Below are positions 33,645 through 42,390 of a DNA stretch of 64,000 bases, one piece after another (the first letter of the stretch is position 1; each line of letters starts with the position of its first letter). This stretch comes from Nitrososphaerota archaeon (GTDB taxonomy: Archaea > Thermoproteota > Nitrososphaeria > Nitrososphaerales > Gagatemarchaeaceae), in the NCBI GenBank assembly GCA_027886885.1, contig JAPCJP010000001.1, positions 1 to 64,000 of the forward strand. The letters are read 5' to 3'. The position numbers and the translations under genes are program-made. The notes under the pieces are model-generated. The model did not search any database, had not been told where the DNA came from, and saw only the letters and a program-made list of their open reading frames with translations.

Positions 33645-34592
33645 TTGGCCTCAACCCGAAGGAAGGAGAACGTCAGGGGCGCCGTGATATCTATCCCGAC
33701 CGCCACAAATAGAAAGTATGAGCTGAACATCCCCGCGATGAAGGACCAGGTCGAGTGGATCGTTGACCAGGGTGTCAGGACTGGCAAAGGGGTCGTGATG
33801 TTGGGCGGAGGGTCCGGCGAAGGCTACTTCCTCCCATGGGAGGACCACAAGAGGATAATCAAGACCCTCGTCGACGCTGCCAACGGGAAGGTCCCGACCA
33901 TGACGGGCATATTCGAGGTCAACACCGACACCGCGGTGATGAAGGCAAAGTACGCGTCTGACGCTGGGGTCGACTTCATCCAGTACAACCCCGCTCACTA
34001 TGAAATGCCCGGCGACGACGAGGTCCTGACGCACTACAAGTTGATGAGCGACAAGGTGGACGTGGGTATCGTCGCCTACAACTCCCCGTGGGCCACCATG
34101 AACTACGAGTTCACGGCCCCGACCATCAAGAAACTGAGCGAGCTCGAAAACGTGTGGGGGATAAAGTGGTGGTCAGCCGTCCCCGGTAACTACGTGCAGT
34201 GCATGGCGCAGTACGCAGACAAGGTCGCCTTCGTCGTCAACACAGGTCCGTATACGCAGTACAGGGCCCTGGCGTACCTCATGGGGGCGAAGGGCTTCAT
34301 CTCAGCGCTGGGTATCTTCAACCCAAAGGCCGAGCTCCGACTCCTCGACCTCCTCGAGAGGGGGAAGTTCGAGGAGTACATCACCGAGGATGAGAAGTTC
34401 CACTCCTACGAGAGGGAGATAGCCGGGGACGCGACGATCGTGAAGGGCGGTGTAGGAGAGGGTACGCTCGCAAGGGGAGAGATGCTCGCCGTCGGAAAGG
34501 ACTTCGGGCCGCCCTACCGGCCACAGCGGGAGATGACGAAGGAAGATATCGAGAAGATGCGGAAGATAATCAAGAAGGCAAAGCTCATCTAG
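33645..34592 (+). CDS. Dihydrodipicolinate synthase/N-acetylneuraminate lyase family aldolase
   Basis: About 315 residues, a TIM-barrel class I aldolase. MLGGGSGEGYFL is the GxxGE substrate loop. YNSPWATMNYE holds the YNxP tyrosine. The Schiff-base lysine is in VWGIKWW. The family includes DapA, NanA and several sugar-acid lyases; the tryptophans after the lysine suggest a substrate other than the DapA one. The start is uncertain: TTG 33645 or GTG 33684, the latter 13 nt after a GGAAGGAGAA. Confidence 0.8.
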   Translation: MASTRRKENVRGAVISIPTATNRKYELNIPAMKDQVEWIVDQGVRTGKGVVMLGGGSGEGYFLPWEDHKRIIKTLVDAANGKVPTMTGIFEVNTDTAVMKAKYASDAGVDFIQYNPAHYEMPGDDEVLTHYKLMSDKVDVGIVAYNSPWATMNYEFTAPTIKKLSELENVWGIKWWSAVPGNYVQCMAQYADKVAFVVNTGPYTQYRALAYLMGAKGFISALGIFNPKAELRLLDLLERGKFEEYITEDEKFHSYEREIAGDATIVKGGVGEGTLARGEMLAVGKDFGPPYRPQREMTKEDIEKMRKIIKKAKLI

Positions 34593-34614
34593 CTTCTCGG
34601 ACCTCGCAAACCTG

Positions 34615-35100
34615 TTGAGGCTCACACCGCGGGAGATGAAGGCAAGGATCGCGCGGTACTTCGCCGCGTGCAACTCAGGAGACGCGAAAGCCATCGCGGA
34701 CTCCCTGAGCCCCAGGGCTGTCCACTACTTCCCAGGAATCGAACCCGTAAGAGGTGCCCAAAAGATCGGGGCGCTATGGGCAGGGCTCGTAAACCGCAAA
34801 GGGTCGCAATGGACGATTGACAGGTTCCTCGCCGGGAGGGACGGAGCGGTCATAGAGTGGACGCACTATCAGACGAAGAGCGGGCGCCTCCTTAGAGGAG
34901 CAGAATGGTACAGCTTCGATGAGGACGGAAGGATAGCCGAGTTGAAGGCGTACTACGCAGCCCCGTCAGGCTGGGCGAACGAATCAGTCCAGCTGAAAGG
35001 ATACCCGTACAAGGAGCGAGGATATCACAGCAAGTCTCCGACCCTCCCAAAGGGAAGCAGGACGGCAAAGACGCCCCGCGCCGGTCCGAATGATCGGTGA
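34615..35100 (+). CDS. SnoaL-like (NTF2-fold) protein
   Basis: 161 residues. REMKARIARYFAACNSGDAKAIADSLSP, VRGAQKIGALWAGL and AEWYSFDEDGRIAELKAYY follow the SnoaL/NTF2 cone fold pattern, and a basic tail of about 30 residues is added. Members bind or isomerise small hydrophobic or sugar-derived ligands. It follows the DapA-family gene by 22 nt and could share its transcript. The start is TTG 34615, or ATG 34636. Confidence 0.65.
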   Translation: MRLTPREMKARIARYFAACNSGDAKAIADSLSPRAVHYFPGIEPVRGAQKIGALWAGLVNRKGSQWTIDRFLAGRDGAVIEWTHYQTKSGRLLRGAEWYSFDEDGRIAELKAYYAAPSGWANESVQLKGYPYKERGYHSKSPTLPKGSRTAKTPRAGPNDR

Positions 35101-35101
35101 C

Positions 35102-36244
35102 TCACTCTCTTTCGAGTGAGGGGGTGGCGTTCAGGACCGTGATTTCGTTCGACCTGATTCCCTTGCGAAGGGTCTTGATCCACTCTCTGTCTCTCTCTGA
35201 GCAGGCGATGATGACGTTGTGCTTGAACGTGTCAGTTACCTCTTCCGCCGATTCCGACTGGACGTGCCTGACGTCCGTGACGTAGTCTCTTAGCCTCTCC
35301 ACCAGACCTTCTGCCGTCCTCATCCTGTCCGCGCGCATCTCGTACTTGTCTATCGTCCAGGCGACTAGAACCTTCGTCCTGCTCGCCTTCAATTGCATCT
35401 CACGGAGCAGCTCACGGGTTTCGTCGACGATGTACCGGACGTCGTTCTCGAGGCTACGCAGGGCTGCGCCCGCCATGTAGGTGAGCGGTTCTCCCACGTC
35501 CTCGCTCGCCTGGACCGCGGTGAGGTCATAGGCGAATGACGCGAGGTCGTCTATGTACTTCTTCCCCTCCACCCCGCCGGCCACCCCCGTCAGCATCGTG
35601 GCGCGGTCCAGGGCCCGCGCCTTCCTCATCAGCTCGACCTCGACCGCTATCTCCGCGCTCCGGTTCAGCACCGATGAGACGTAGCTCAGTTCGGATACGG
35701 GGATGCTTCCGTAGTTGCTCTTCATCCCCACCTCCTCGGGGGTGAGGGCGTCCCGCATCTTTACCGAAAGGGTGGTCATCCCCGGCTGCCCCCGCGGGGC
35801 GATGGGACAGTACCCGTAGTTGATGGTCTCCCCAACCTTCATCCCGGTCTGTTTTTCTATTACCGAGAGGTTGTCCAGGTTCCCACCGACGCCCACGGGG
35901 AGCGTGTTCACAACGGTCGAACCCTTGGAGACGTGCGAGGCCACGTCCCTCAGCTTCGTGCTCGACTCGATGATCGACTCGTCCCCCGTCTTTTTGAGCT
36001 TCGGGGCGAAGAAGACGAGCCTCGCTTCTGACAGTACCTGTGAGACGGGTTTGAGTCCCATGAGAGACTCGCCGCCCAGGAGCTCCTGGAGGCTTGAGTT
36101 CCCCTTGACCAGCTGAGGGGTGAGGTCCATCGCCATCTGAAGCGTGTCATCCACTATCGTTACCGAGGCAGCATCGATTGTCTTGGCTGCGATCGCATAT
36201 CCTTCGGTGGTCAGACCGTAGATAGCGACCCTGGGTTTCGGCAA
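35102..36244 (-). CDS. Rossmann-fold protein, nucleotide-sugar-dehydrogenase-like, unknown function
   Basis: About 380 residues. RVAIYGLTTEGYAIAAK starts a dinucleotide-binding fold, and STVVNTLPVGVGGNLDNL is reminiscent of UDP-sugar dehydrogenases. A helical middle domain (SYVSSVLNRSAEIAVEVELM) follows. The catalytic Cys motif of UDP-glucose dehydrogenases is not visible, so a different reaction or a regulatory role is possible. I chose TTG 36244, which has GGAGGAGAG upstream. It diverges from the DUF354 gene. Confidence 0.6.
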   Translation of the reverse strand: MPKPRVAIYGLTTEGYAIAAKTIDAASVTIVDDTLQMAMDLTPQLVKGNSSLQELLGGESLMGLKPVSQVLSEARLVFFAPKLKKTGDESIIESSTKLRDVASHVSKGSTVVNTLPVGVGGNLDNLSVIEKQTGMKVGETINYGYCPIAPRGQPGMTTLSVKMRDALTPEEVGMKSNYGSIPVSELSYVSSVLNRSAEIAVEVELMRKARALDRATMLTGVAGGVEGKKYIDDLASFAYDLTAVQASEDVGEPLTYMAGAALRSLENDVRYIVDETRELLREMQLKASRTKVLVAWTIDKYEMRADRMRTAEGLVERLRDYVTDVRHVQSESAEEVTDTFKHNVIIACSERDREWIKTLRKGIRSNEITVLNATPSLERE

Positions 36245-36332
36245 CTCGCTGACTCTCCTCCAGCACACGTCCAAGAGGCGTTATAGCCTTTCGAGGTGTG
36301 TTTTTATCGGGCAGGCGGTCAGAGCGCTTCCC

Positions 36333-37385
36333 TTGCGACTCTGGGTCGATCTCTTGACGCCGAAGCAGATTCTCTTCTTTGGACCGTTGATTACAGAGAT
36401 GCAAGTCAAGGGGCACGATGTCTTCGCGACGTCCAGGAGCTATCGTGAGGTCGAGCAGCTGGCCAAGATGAGACGCCTCGAGGTCGAGTTCGTCGGGGCC
36501 AGGGGCGGGAAGGAGCCGCTAGACCAGCTCGGCGCTAGCCTTGAGCGGATGAGGGCACTCCTGCCTCGGGTGGCGGAGTTCCGCCCCGACGCCGCCCTCT
36601 CGGTGGCTTCGGCGGATTGCGCCAGGATCGCCTTCGGATTGAGGACGAGGCACATCGCGGTCAACGACTCCCCACACTCCATCATCGCCGGGAAGCTCGC
36701 GCTCCCGCTCTCGAACCATTTGCTATGCCCCTGGGTCGTCCCGTACTCTGCCTGGTACAAGTTCGGCCTCAGGAGGCAGGAGATAACGCGCTACAAGGCG
36801 CTCGACCCAGCCGTCTGGCTCAAGAGGGAGAAAGTCGGCGCCGCAACCGGCGGAAAGCCGCCGTCGAAGCCCACGATTCTGGTCCGCCTCGAGGAAGCCT
36901 ACGCGCCATACATGCTGGGTACTGACGAATCATGGCCGAGCAAGGTCCTGGAGAGGCTCGCCTCCCGTTTCGGCGATTGCAGGCTGATCGCCCTGTGCCG
37001 CTACGATGACCAGCTGCAGAAGGTGAAGCGGAGGTTCGGGCGTTCATTCGAGGTCCCCGACAAGGTCGTGGACGGAGCCGAAGAGATCAGGCGCTCCGAC
37101 GTCTTCATGGGGATGGGCGGAACGATGACGACTGAGGCCGCCCTGCTCGGGGTCCCGACCATATCCGCTTACCAAGGGTCGGGGCTCTACACAGAGCGGT
37201 ATCTTCTCTCGAAGAAACTCCTGCTGAAGACGCGGAGCCTGGAAACGTTGACCCGCTACGTGGAGAAGGCCCTCACGCCAGAGTACCGGGAGCACTGCGC
37301 CGTCACCTCAAGGAAGCTTCTGGACTCGATGGAGGATCCGGTCCAGAGGGTCGTCGAGTACCTGACCGGGCAACATACATCCTGA
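36333..37385 (+). CDS. DUF354-family glycosyltransferase-like protein
   Basis: 350 residues. LWVDLLTPKQILFFGPLITEM at the N-terminus, HIAVNDSPHS, and the C-terminal GGTMTTEAALLGVPTIS follow the DUF354 pattern, a GT-B fold with a UDP-GlcNAc 2-epimerase-like C-terminus. Members occur in surface-polysaccharide loci; the reaction is unproven. It starts with TTG. A GTTTTTATC element at 36300-36308 fits a leaderless transcript. Confidence 0.72.
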   Translation: MRLWVDLLTPKQILFFGPLITEMQVKGHDVFATSRSYREVEQLAKMRRLEVEFVGARGGKEPLDQLGASLERMRALLPRVAEFRPDAALSVASADCARIAFGLRTRHIAVNDSPHSIIAGKLALPLSNHLLCPWVVPYSAWYKFGLRRQEITRYKALDPAVWLKREKVGAATGGKPPSKPTILVRLEEAYAPYMLGTDESWPSKVLERLASRFGDCRLIALCRYDDQLQKVKRRFGRSFEVPDKVVDGAEEIRRSDVFMGMGGTMTTEAALLGVPTISAYQGSGLYTERYLLSKKLLLKTRSLETLTRYVEKALTPEYREHCAVTSRKLLDSMEDPVQRVVEYLTGQHTS

Positions 37386-37442
37386 GCTGACTGGCGGCGC
37401 CGAAAAGTTCAAGACGACGGCGGCCGGAATTCAGGTCGGCTC

Positions 37443-38663
37443 GTGCTATCGACAGAAGTCATCATTACCGGTTTCTTGGGAATCGCTGTAGCCGCAACGA
37501 TAATCTCGCGCAAGACGAAGCAGCCGTACACCGTGGTGCTTGTCATCATAGGTGTGGCGCTGGCAGCTTCCTCCGCCTCCAACCTTCTGGGTGTCGGCGT
37601 GATCTACGACCAGCTCGTCAGCAACGGCCTTCTCGTCGGTCTTGTTCTGCCCCCGCTCCTCTTCGAGACGATGATGAGTATCAACTACACCGAGTTCAGG
37701 GCGACCGCCCCGGCCGCCCTTCGTATGGCCACCGTGGGGGTCGTCATAGCCACCGTCGCCGGAGGGTTGCTGCTGTGGCTCATCGGCGGCCTTCCCATTT
37801 ACTCAGCTTTCCTCTTCGCGGCTCTAATCTCTCCGACGGACACGGCGACGGTGCTGGAGGTGTTCAGGCGCACGAAGGTCCCCTCGAGGCTCGCGACGAT
37901 GATGGACACCGAGGCCGTCTTCAACGACGCGACCGGAATCACGGTGTTCGCCATAATCCTCGGGTTCTCTCAAAATACTACATCGTTCCAATTGTTCCCC
38001 GCAATCCTCCAGTTCATCCTTCTTTTCGGAGGCGGGGCGGCGGTAGGCGTCATCGTGGGCGCCACTGCCCAGGGCGCCCTGCGAGTCTTGGACGATCCGA
38101 CGTCGGAGACGGTCCTTACGCTGGTCGCGGTCTACGGTTCCTACTCCCTGGCGAGCGCTCTCGGTGTCTCGGGCCTCGTCGCCGTGGCCGTCGCGGGCAT
38201 CAGCTATGCCGTTGCGTCCAGCAGGAGCCGGACCCCGGAATACAGAGAGCAAGTGAGGGGGTTTTGGACCATACTCGCCTTCATCGCCAACTCGGCGGCC
38301 TTTCTCATCATCGGCCTCAGCACGAACCTACACAACCTGGCCGTCTTCATCATCCCCATTGGCATTGCCTTCATCGTCATCCTTGCGGCCCGTTTCGTCT
38401 CCGTCTACTCGGTGCTCGGACTCTCAAGGATAGATGGGAAGAAGATCCCTGGACCGTGGAAAGCGGTGGCGACCCTGGGCGGCATGCGAGGGGCGCTGTC
38501 CATCGTTCTAGTTGCCTCCCTCCCGGCGACCGTGGAGGACCACGACCTGATCGTAACCGCAGTCCTGGGCATAGCTTTCATCTCAATCGTGTTCCAGGGG
38601 TACCTCCTGTCCAGATATGTGAGGCGCAAATTCGGGGTCGAAGAGTCCCTGGCCGTCGCCTGA
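37443..38663 (+). CDS. Na+/H+ antiporter, CPA1 (NhaP) family
   Basis: A 406-residue protein with about 12 hydrophobic helices. LVLPPLLFETMMSINYTEF, LISPTDTATVLEVFRR, MMDTEAVFNDATGITVF (with the ion-binding ND pair) and WKAVATLGGMRGALSIVLV are CPA1 signatures. It exchanges Na+ or K+ for protons across the membrane. It lacks the long cytoplasmic C-terminal domain. The start is GTG. Confidence 0.9.
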   Translation: MLSTEVIITGFLGIAVAATIISRKTKQPYTVVLVIIGVALAASSASNLLGVGVIYDQLVSNGLLVGLVLPPLLFETMMSINYTEFRATAPAALRMATVGVVIATVAGGLLLWLIGGLPIYSAFLFAALISPTDTATVLEVFRRTKVPSRLATMMDTEAVFNDATGITVFAIILGFSQNTTSFQLFPAILQFILLFGGGAAVGVIVGATAQGALRVLDDPTSETVLTLVAVYGSYSLASALGVSGLVAVAVAGISYAVASSRSRTPEYREQVRGFWTILAFIANSAAFLIIGLSTNLHNLAVFIIPIGIAFIVILAARFVSVYSVLGLSRIDGKKIPGPWKAVATLGGMRGALSIVLVASLPATVEDHDLIVTAVLGIAFISIVFQGYLLSRYVRRKFGVEESLAVA

Positions 38664-38750
38664 GTGGGCCGTTGGAGTATGGCCAGAACGACGAGCCGAG
38701 AAGAGCCCAGTGAGGCTTATCTATCGAAAAAACCGGGTCAACGAGTGAGC

Positions 38751-38823
38751 AGCCCTGTGGTGTAGCGGCCAAGCATACTGGCCTTTGGAGCCGGTGACCT
38801 AGGTTCGAATCCTAGCAGGGCTA
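38751..38823 (+). tRNA. tRNA-Gln (anticodon TTG)
   Basis: AGCCCTG (38751-38757) pairs with CAGGGCT (38816-38822) and the discriminator is A. The T arm is CTAGG-TTCGAAT-CCTAG. The anticodon stem CTGGC/GCCGG carries the loop CTTTGGA, giving anticodon TTG, glutamine. The D stem uses two wobble pairs. There is no intron and no encoded CCA. A1-U72 is the identity pair used by archaeal GatDE for Gln. A TTATCTAT element near 38717-38724 may be the promoter. Confidence 0.93.
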
Positions 38824-39080
38824 CTTCTTGTTCTGGGCTCGGCCGGGGCCCGTTTCTTTATCTTCGTGAATCAAATTTCATCTCGAAGTATCTGCACGCG
38901 ATAAACGCCCTCGATGGTACCCGGACTTCCCAAACGCCGCATTGCAAGGACCGCGCTCGCCCCAGGCATTTCTGATACACGGATTATTCTCTCTCGGCTC
39001 ACTATCTCACGTCCTGTGTTCAGGAGTTTGCGCCGGTCACCCGCACCAGTTTTATTTTTCTCTAACTTAATCACTTTCTA
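38824..39080. other. Intergenic region after tRNA-Gln
   Basis: T-rich runs follow the tRNA (CTTCTTGTTCT) and may end transcription. TTTTATTTTT at 39050-39059 is a promoter element for the M48 gene at 39081. A 67-codon minus-strand frame here has no ribosome site or TATA box. I see nothing else. Confidence 0.5.
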
Positions 39081-40739
39081 ATGACGCTCCCAACGGCAAA
39101 TTGCCGCAATTGGAATCCGGTAATCGACGAACATCAGCGTTTTGGAGCAAACTCTGTGGGGCCGTCCGCAAAGGTAAGAGGACAGGCCGCCTTGGCAGCG
39201 AGAATCAAGTATTTCAGCAAGAGAATCGAGGCTGGCATCATGGCTGAGCCTGCTCCCGAGACAAGAAGGGAGATTCCGGTCCAGGGCGGGCTGTCGAACA
39301 AGGCTGTGCAGGGGATGGCCGAGTTCGTGAAGACCCACTACCTTGACGCTCGCCTGGGCGTACTGGGTCGCTCCTATCAGGAACTGTGGTCCGAGACCAA
39401 GGACTCCGTGGAGCTGTCGTGGACGCTCTCCGCCCCTTCAGGTCCGAACCCATTCCTAGACGCGGGGACCGGTCCCAGGGCTACGCTCGCTATCACCCCC
39501 ACCTCTGTCGCCGTGACTTCCACGGGGCTTGACGCCGGATTCCCGGGGGCGCGACAGCTCTTCCAGCGCGCCGCAGACGAGATAGAGGTGCTCGTCACCA
39601 CCTACATTGCAAGGGCCCGGACCACCAGCATGTACTTCATTCTCTCGAGCGGGAAGAGCCAGACGATGAAGGACGTGCCCGCCTCCGATTCCACCGGAAA
39701 GGAAGCCATGAAGACCCTCATGGCGGGGAACATGCTCAACGTCTACCTGATCATCATGGCCGCCAGCTTCGGCCTCTTCTTCATCATCGGCGTCGATGCC
39801 ATCTTCGTGGTGCTGGGGTTACAGCTCGTAGTCCTGTTCTTCTCCGACCGGCTCGCGCTCCGAGGCGGGCGGGTCCATCCAACGGCCGACAGGCCGAAGG
39901 TGACGCTCGTGAGCATCCCCGTCTCCCCCGAGACCAAGCAGATCGTGACAAAGTACGCAAGCAACATCGTCTCGGACACACGGGAAAAGCTCGAGCATGC
40001 GCTGTCGGTCGAGTCCCCCGAGGATTCAGCGGTGGCAGCATCGGTCAAGACGATAATGACCAACTCAGGGTTCAAGAGCGCGCCGGACGATGTGAGGATA
40101 GTCACAAGGGATGTCTACGACCTCGTAAAGGGCGTAGCCGACCGCTTCCGCATGCCGGTCCCGAAGATAGTCATCACAAACAACATCGCCGACAATGCAG
40201 CGGCCACCGGGGTATCTCCTCGGCGAGCCGCGATAAGCATCACCGCGGGGTCATTGGAGGACCTGGACGACCCGGAGCTGTCTTCGGTTATCGGACACGA
40301 GTTCGGGCACGTAAAGGGAAGGGACCCCCTGATCCTCTTCTCCGTGACCTTCCTCCTTTACGTCGGCGGACTCTTCTTGTGGTACCCACTCGTGCTCTAT
40401 CTGGGCATAGTCTACTACCTCCTTGTCTTCGCCGTCATCTACGCCGTGGGGAAGGTCCTTGAGACGCGGGCCGACACCGAGTCCTTCGCCAAGCTGGGGG
40501 AGCCTGCCGTCCTTGCCTCGGCCCTCACCAACATCGGGTTCCGACAGCTCTACTACGAGCGTTATTCTCCGGGCCTGAAGCTGGCCGACTGGCTCAGGTT
40601 CGACCCTCACCCGCCGATCTACTTCAGGGTCCAAAGGCTCTCGCGTTTCGCCTCTCTGCACTCACAAGTCAAGCACACGCTCCTGGTGTCCATCAGGGAT
40701 TGCGCGTCGGGATTTTTCAGCGCCCTCCTCGGCCGATGA
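39081..40739 (+). CDS. M48-family membrane metalloprotease (HtpX-like)
   Basis: 552 residues. The catalytic zinc motif is SVIGHEFGHVKGRDP (H406, E407, H410), with the third ligand in LETRADTESFAKLG (about E461). A membrane helix pair lies at about 215-255 and another at about 425-455. The N-terminal 200 residues are an added cytoplasmic domain of unknown type. HtpX-type proteases degrade damaged membrane proteins. ATG 39081 fits the TATA box at 39050; a second ATG at 39240 (MAEPAPETRREIP) may be the real start. Confidence 0.82.
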   Translation: MTLPTANCRNWNPVIDEHQRFGANSVGPSAKVRGQAALAARIKYFSKRIEAGIMAEPAPETRREIPVQGGLSNKAVQGMAEFVKTHYLDARLGVLGRSYQELWSETKDSVELSWTLSAPSGPNPFLDAGTGPRATLAITPTSVAVTSTGLDAGFPGARQLFQRAADEIEVLVTTYIARARTTSMYFILSSGKSQTMKDVPASDSTGKEAMKTLMAGNMLNVYLIIMAASFGLFFIIGVDAIFVVLGLQLVVLFFSDRLALRGGRVHPTADRPKVTLVSIPVSPETKQIVTKYASNIVSDTREKLEHALSVESPEDSAVAASVKTIMTNSGFKSAPDDVRIVTRDVYDLVKGVADRFRMPVPKIVITNNIADNAAATGVSPRRAAISITAGSLEDLDDPELSSVIGHEFGHVKGRDPLILFSVTFLLYVGGLFLWYPLVLYLGIVYYLLVFAVIYAVGKVLETRADTESFAKLGEPAVLASALTNIGFRQLYYERYSPGLKLADWLRFDPHPPIYFRVQRLSRFASLHSQVKHTLLVSIRDCASGFFSALLGR

Positions 40740-40801
40740 GGTTCGCGGTCGGCTCGCTCTGTTTCCGCTTGGGACTATGCATAGAGCCGATTGTAATTCA
40801 C

Positions 40802-40818
40802 TAAGCATATGCTTAAAT
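40802..40818 (+). promoter_or_regulatory. Palindrome overlapping the TATA box of a small gene
   Basis: TAAGCATATGCTTA (40802-40815) is a perfect 14-nt palindrome whose right half merges with CTTAAAT (40812-40818). Initiation about 27 nt later falls at ATG 40842. A bound protein would block TBP. Confidence 0.5.
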
Positions 40819-40841
40819 CTCAACATCGAGCATTCAGCGCC

Positions 40842-40961
40842 ATGACCATTGACGAAAAAGTCAAGATTGGAATGATGGCGGTCGGCGGAGCAAGCGTTGT
40901 TCTGACGGCTCTCGGGCTGCACCCCGGGCCCATCTCTGTCGTCGGCGGCGTCGGCGACTAG
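40842..40961 (+). CDS. 39-residue small membrane-type protein
   Basis: ATG 40842 to TAG 40961 encodes MTIDEKVKIGMMAVGGASVV followed by a hydrophobic, glycine-rich segment ending SVVGGVGD. One helix of about 20 residues could span the membrane. A TATA box at the right distance and a palindrome support expression. Its stop overlaps the convergent regulator gene by 4 nt. No family recognised. Confidence 0.5.
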   Translation: MTIDEKVKIGMMAVGGASVVLTALGLHPGPISVVGGVGD

Positions 40962-42139
40962 TTAGAACCCCGACTCAATCCGGAGTTCCCCCCAATCTTC
41001 ATCGCTAGGTTCTGGAACCGGGCGACCAGGTCGGGGACGTCCATCTTCCATGCTCTCTCGGCGCCGTCGAAGAGCTGGTAGCTGATTGTGAAGGTAAGAC
41101 CGTTGGTCTGGTCCATGACATGATAGGAAGCGCGACTGCCGAAACGGGCAATGGGACCCTCCAGGAAGGAGAAAGCGTCGTTGACCATCTCTACAGGGAA
41201 GCTCAGTTGGCAGTGGTAGTCCTCTCCCGCGGTCTCGCACCATAGGAAGGGTAGTCTGTTCATATCGCTCCGGATGCTCGCCCGCTCGGCCTGCGACACG
41301 CCCTTCACGAACACTGCTACTATCATGTATTTGTGTTGTCTCTGCTTCGGCTTGTCTGCCGCCCAGTCGTAGCTCGTGCCCATCCAGTTGAGCCTGTAGC
41401 CCTTTATCATCTTCTTCTCCTGGACGTGCTTTATCCAGTGCCAGGCTAGGGTCTTGTAGTTGATGTCGATGCCGTCCTCCTCCTTGATCTTGTCCCGTAT
41501 CTCGCTGATGCTGCGCGTCGCGTCCTTGTGCATCTCCTTCAGTATCAGGAGGTCGAACTTGTCGAAACTCAGCTCCGAGGGGGTCTCTTCCACCTGGTCC
41601 TTGGAGGGCTCGACCCCTTCCGTCCAGTCGAAGTCCCAGACCCCGTGGTCAAAGTCGTAGTACTCCGCCCTCATGGGAATGTTCCTGAACCATTCGAAGT
41701 TGAAGACCTCCACCGTCTCGAAGATCCCCATCTCCTTCAGCTTGTTCATGAATTCGACGAACCGCCCCCTGAACGCCTTCGGGACGTTCGCGTGCAGCAT
41801 GTAGAGCCCTTCCGGGAGGAGGAAGGTGAAACTGGTGACGTAGCACAGCTTGTGCATCGCGGAGAACATTTCCTTCGCATAGGGGGCGTAGGTCTCGCTC
41901 ACCTTCACCTTCAACACGACCCTGGAGAGCCCCAAGCCCTCGTAGTCCATTATGGCCTGCAGAGCGAATCCCTTCTTGAGTATCTTCTCCTTGTACCTGT
42001 ACCTGATGGTCTCCTTGTATTGCCCTGAGATCCTCGCGATGTTGTCGATGTCTGGACCGTGCCTCATCAAGAGCTTTGCGAGTTGGGCCATTTCAGGGAG
42101 CGGGTTGCCTGGCTTCTTACCCGTCGGCTCACTGACCAT
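40958..42139 (-). CDS. Archaeal transcription regulator with two winged-helix/Lrp-like units
   Basis: About 393 residues. The first HTH is at about 35-60 (DNIARISGQYKETIRYRYKEK), followed by an alpha/beta unit. The second HTH is at about 210-245 (LSFDKFDLLILKEMHKDATR, SISEIRDKI), with another such unit to the end. The repeat of HTH plus ligand-domain-like fold suggests a tandem Lrp-related regulator. I chose ATG 42139 because the TATA-like TATTTAA at 42165-42171 would start transcription near 42142. An inverted repeat lies just upstream. Confidence 0.65.
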   Translation of the reverse strand: MVSEPTGKKPGNPLPEMAQLAKLLMRHGPDIDNIARISGQYKETIRYRYKEKILKKGFALQAIMDYEGLGLSRVVLKVKVSETYAPYAKEMFSAMHKLCYVTSFTFLLPEGLYMLHANVPKAFRGRFVEFMNKLKEMGIFETVEVFNFEWFRNIPMRAEYYDFDHGVWDFDWTEGVEPSKDQVEETPSELSFDKFDLLILKEMHKDATRSISEIRDKIKEEDGIDINYKTLAWHWIKHVQEKKMIKGYRLNWMGTSYDWAADKPKQRQHKYMIVAVFVKGVSQAERASIRSDMNRLPFLWCETAGEDYHCQLSFPVEMVNDAFSFLEGPIARFGSRASYHVMDQTNGLTFTISYQLFDGAERAWKMDVPDLVARFQNLAMKIGGNSGLSRGSN

Positions 42140-42188
42140 TCCTAGGGATACCATAGTACTTTGTATTTAAGATTATGAAAATGCTGGC

Positions 42189-42234
42189 TTTTTGGCCTTG
42201 GAGAGGGCTCTGAAACTGTTCAAAAGGCCAAAAA
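42189..42234. repeat. Long inverted repeat upstream of the regulator gene
   Basis: TTTTTGGCCTT (42189-42199) and AAGGCCAAAAA (42224-42234) are perfect 11-nt arms with a 24-nt spacer. They lie just beyond the regulator's TATA element. They could be an operator for autoregulation or a structured RNA end. Confidence 0.55.
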
Positions 42235-42333
42235 AGTCGGAAAACGAATGAAGAAGCTCAGGAATGCCCTATTATCACGCTAACCCAAAAATTCGGCCGG
42301 ACGCGAAGGCTCGAAATGAGACCAGAAAGTGTC

Positions 42334-42366
42334 GCCCCCCGCAGGGGGCCGTGACCCTGTTTATCT
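42334..42366 (+). promoter_or_regulatory. GC hairpin and TATA element before the acetyltransferase gene
   Basis: GCCCCC (42334-42339) pairs with GGGGGC (42344-42349). TGTTTATCT at 42358-42366 is about 25-33 nt before TTG 42391, so it is the probable promoter. Confidence 0.4.
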
Positions 42367-42390
42367 AGACGAAAAGGGGGACTCAGAGCC

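Noticed and set aside
33566-33650. A tRNA gene on the minus strand ending in GGGCCTCCGC
   Set aside because: A T-arm-like element is present, but no 7-bp acceptor, no proper D arm and no 7-nt anticodon loop with T33 could be formed.
38871-39074. A 67-codon minus-strand ORF
   Set aside because: Its GTG start lies within the promoter of the M48 gene, there is no TATA box or ribosome site on its strand, and no recognisable domain.
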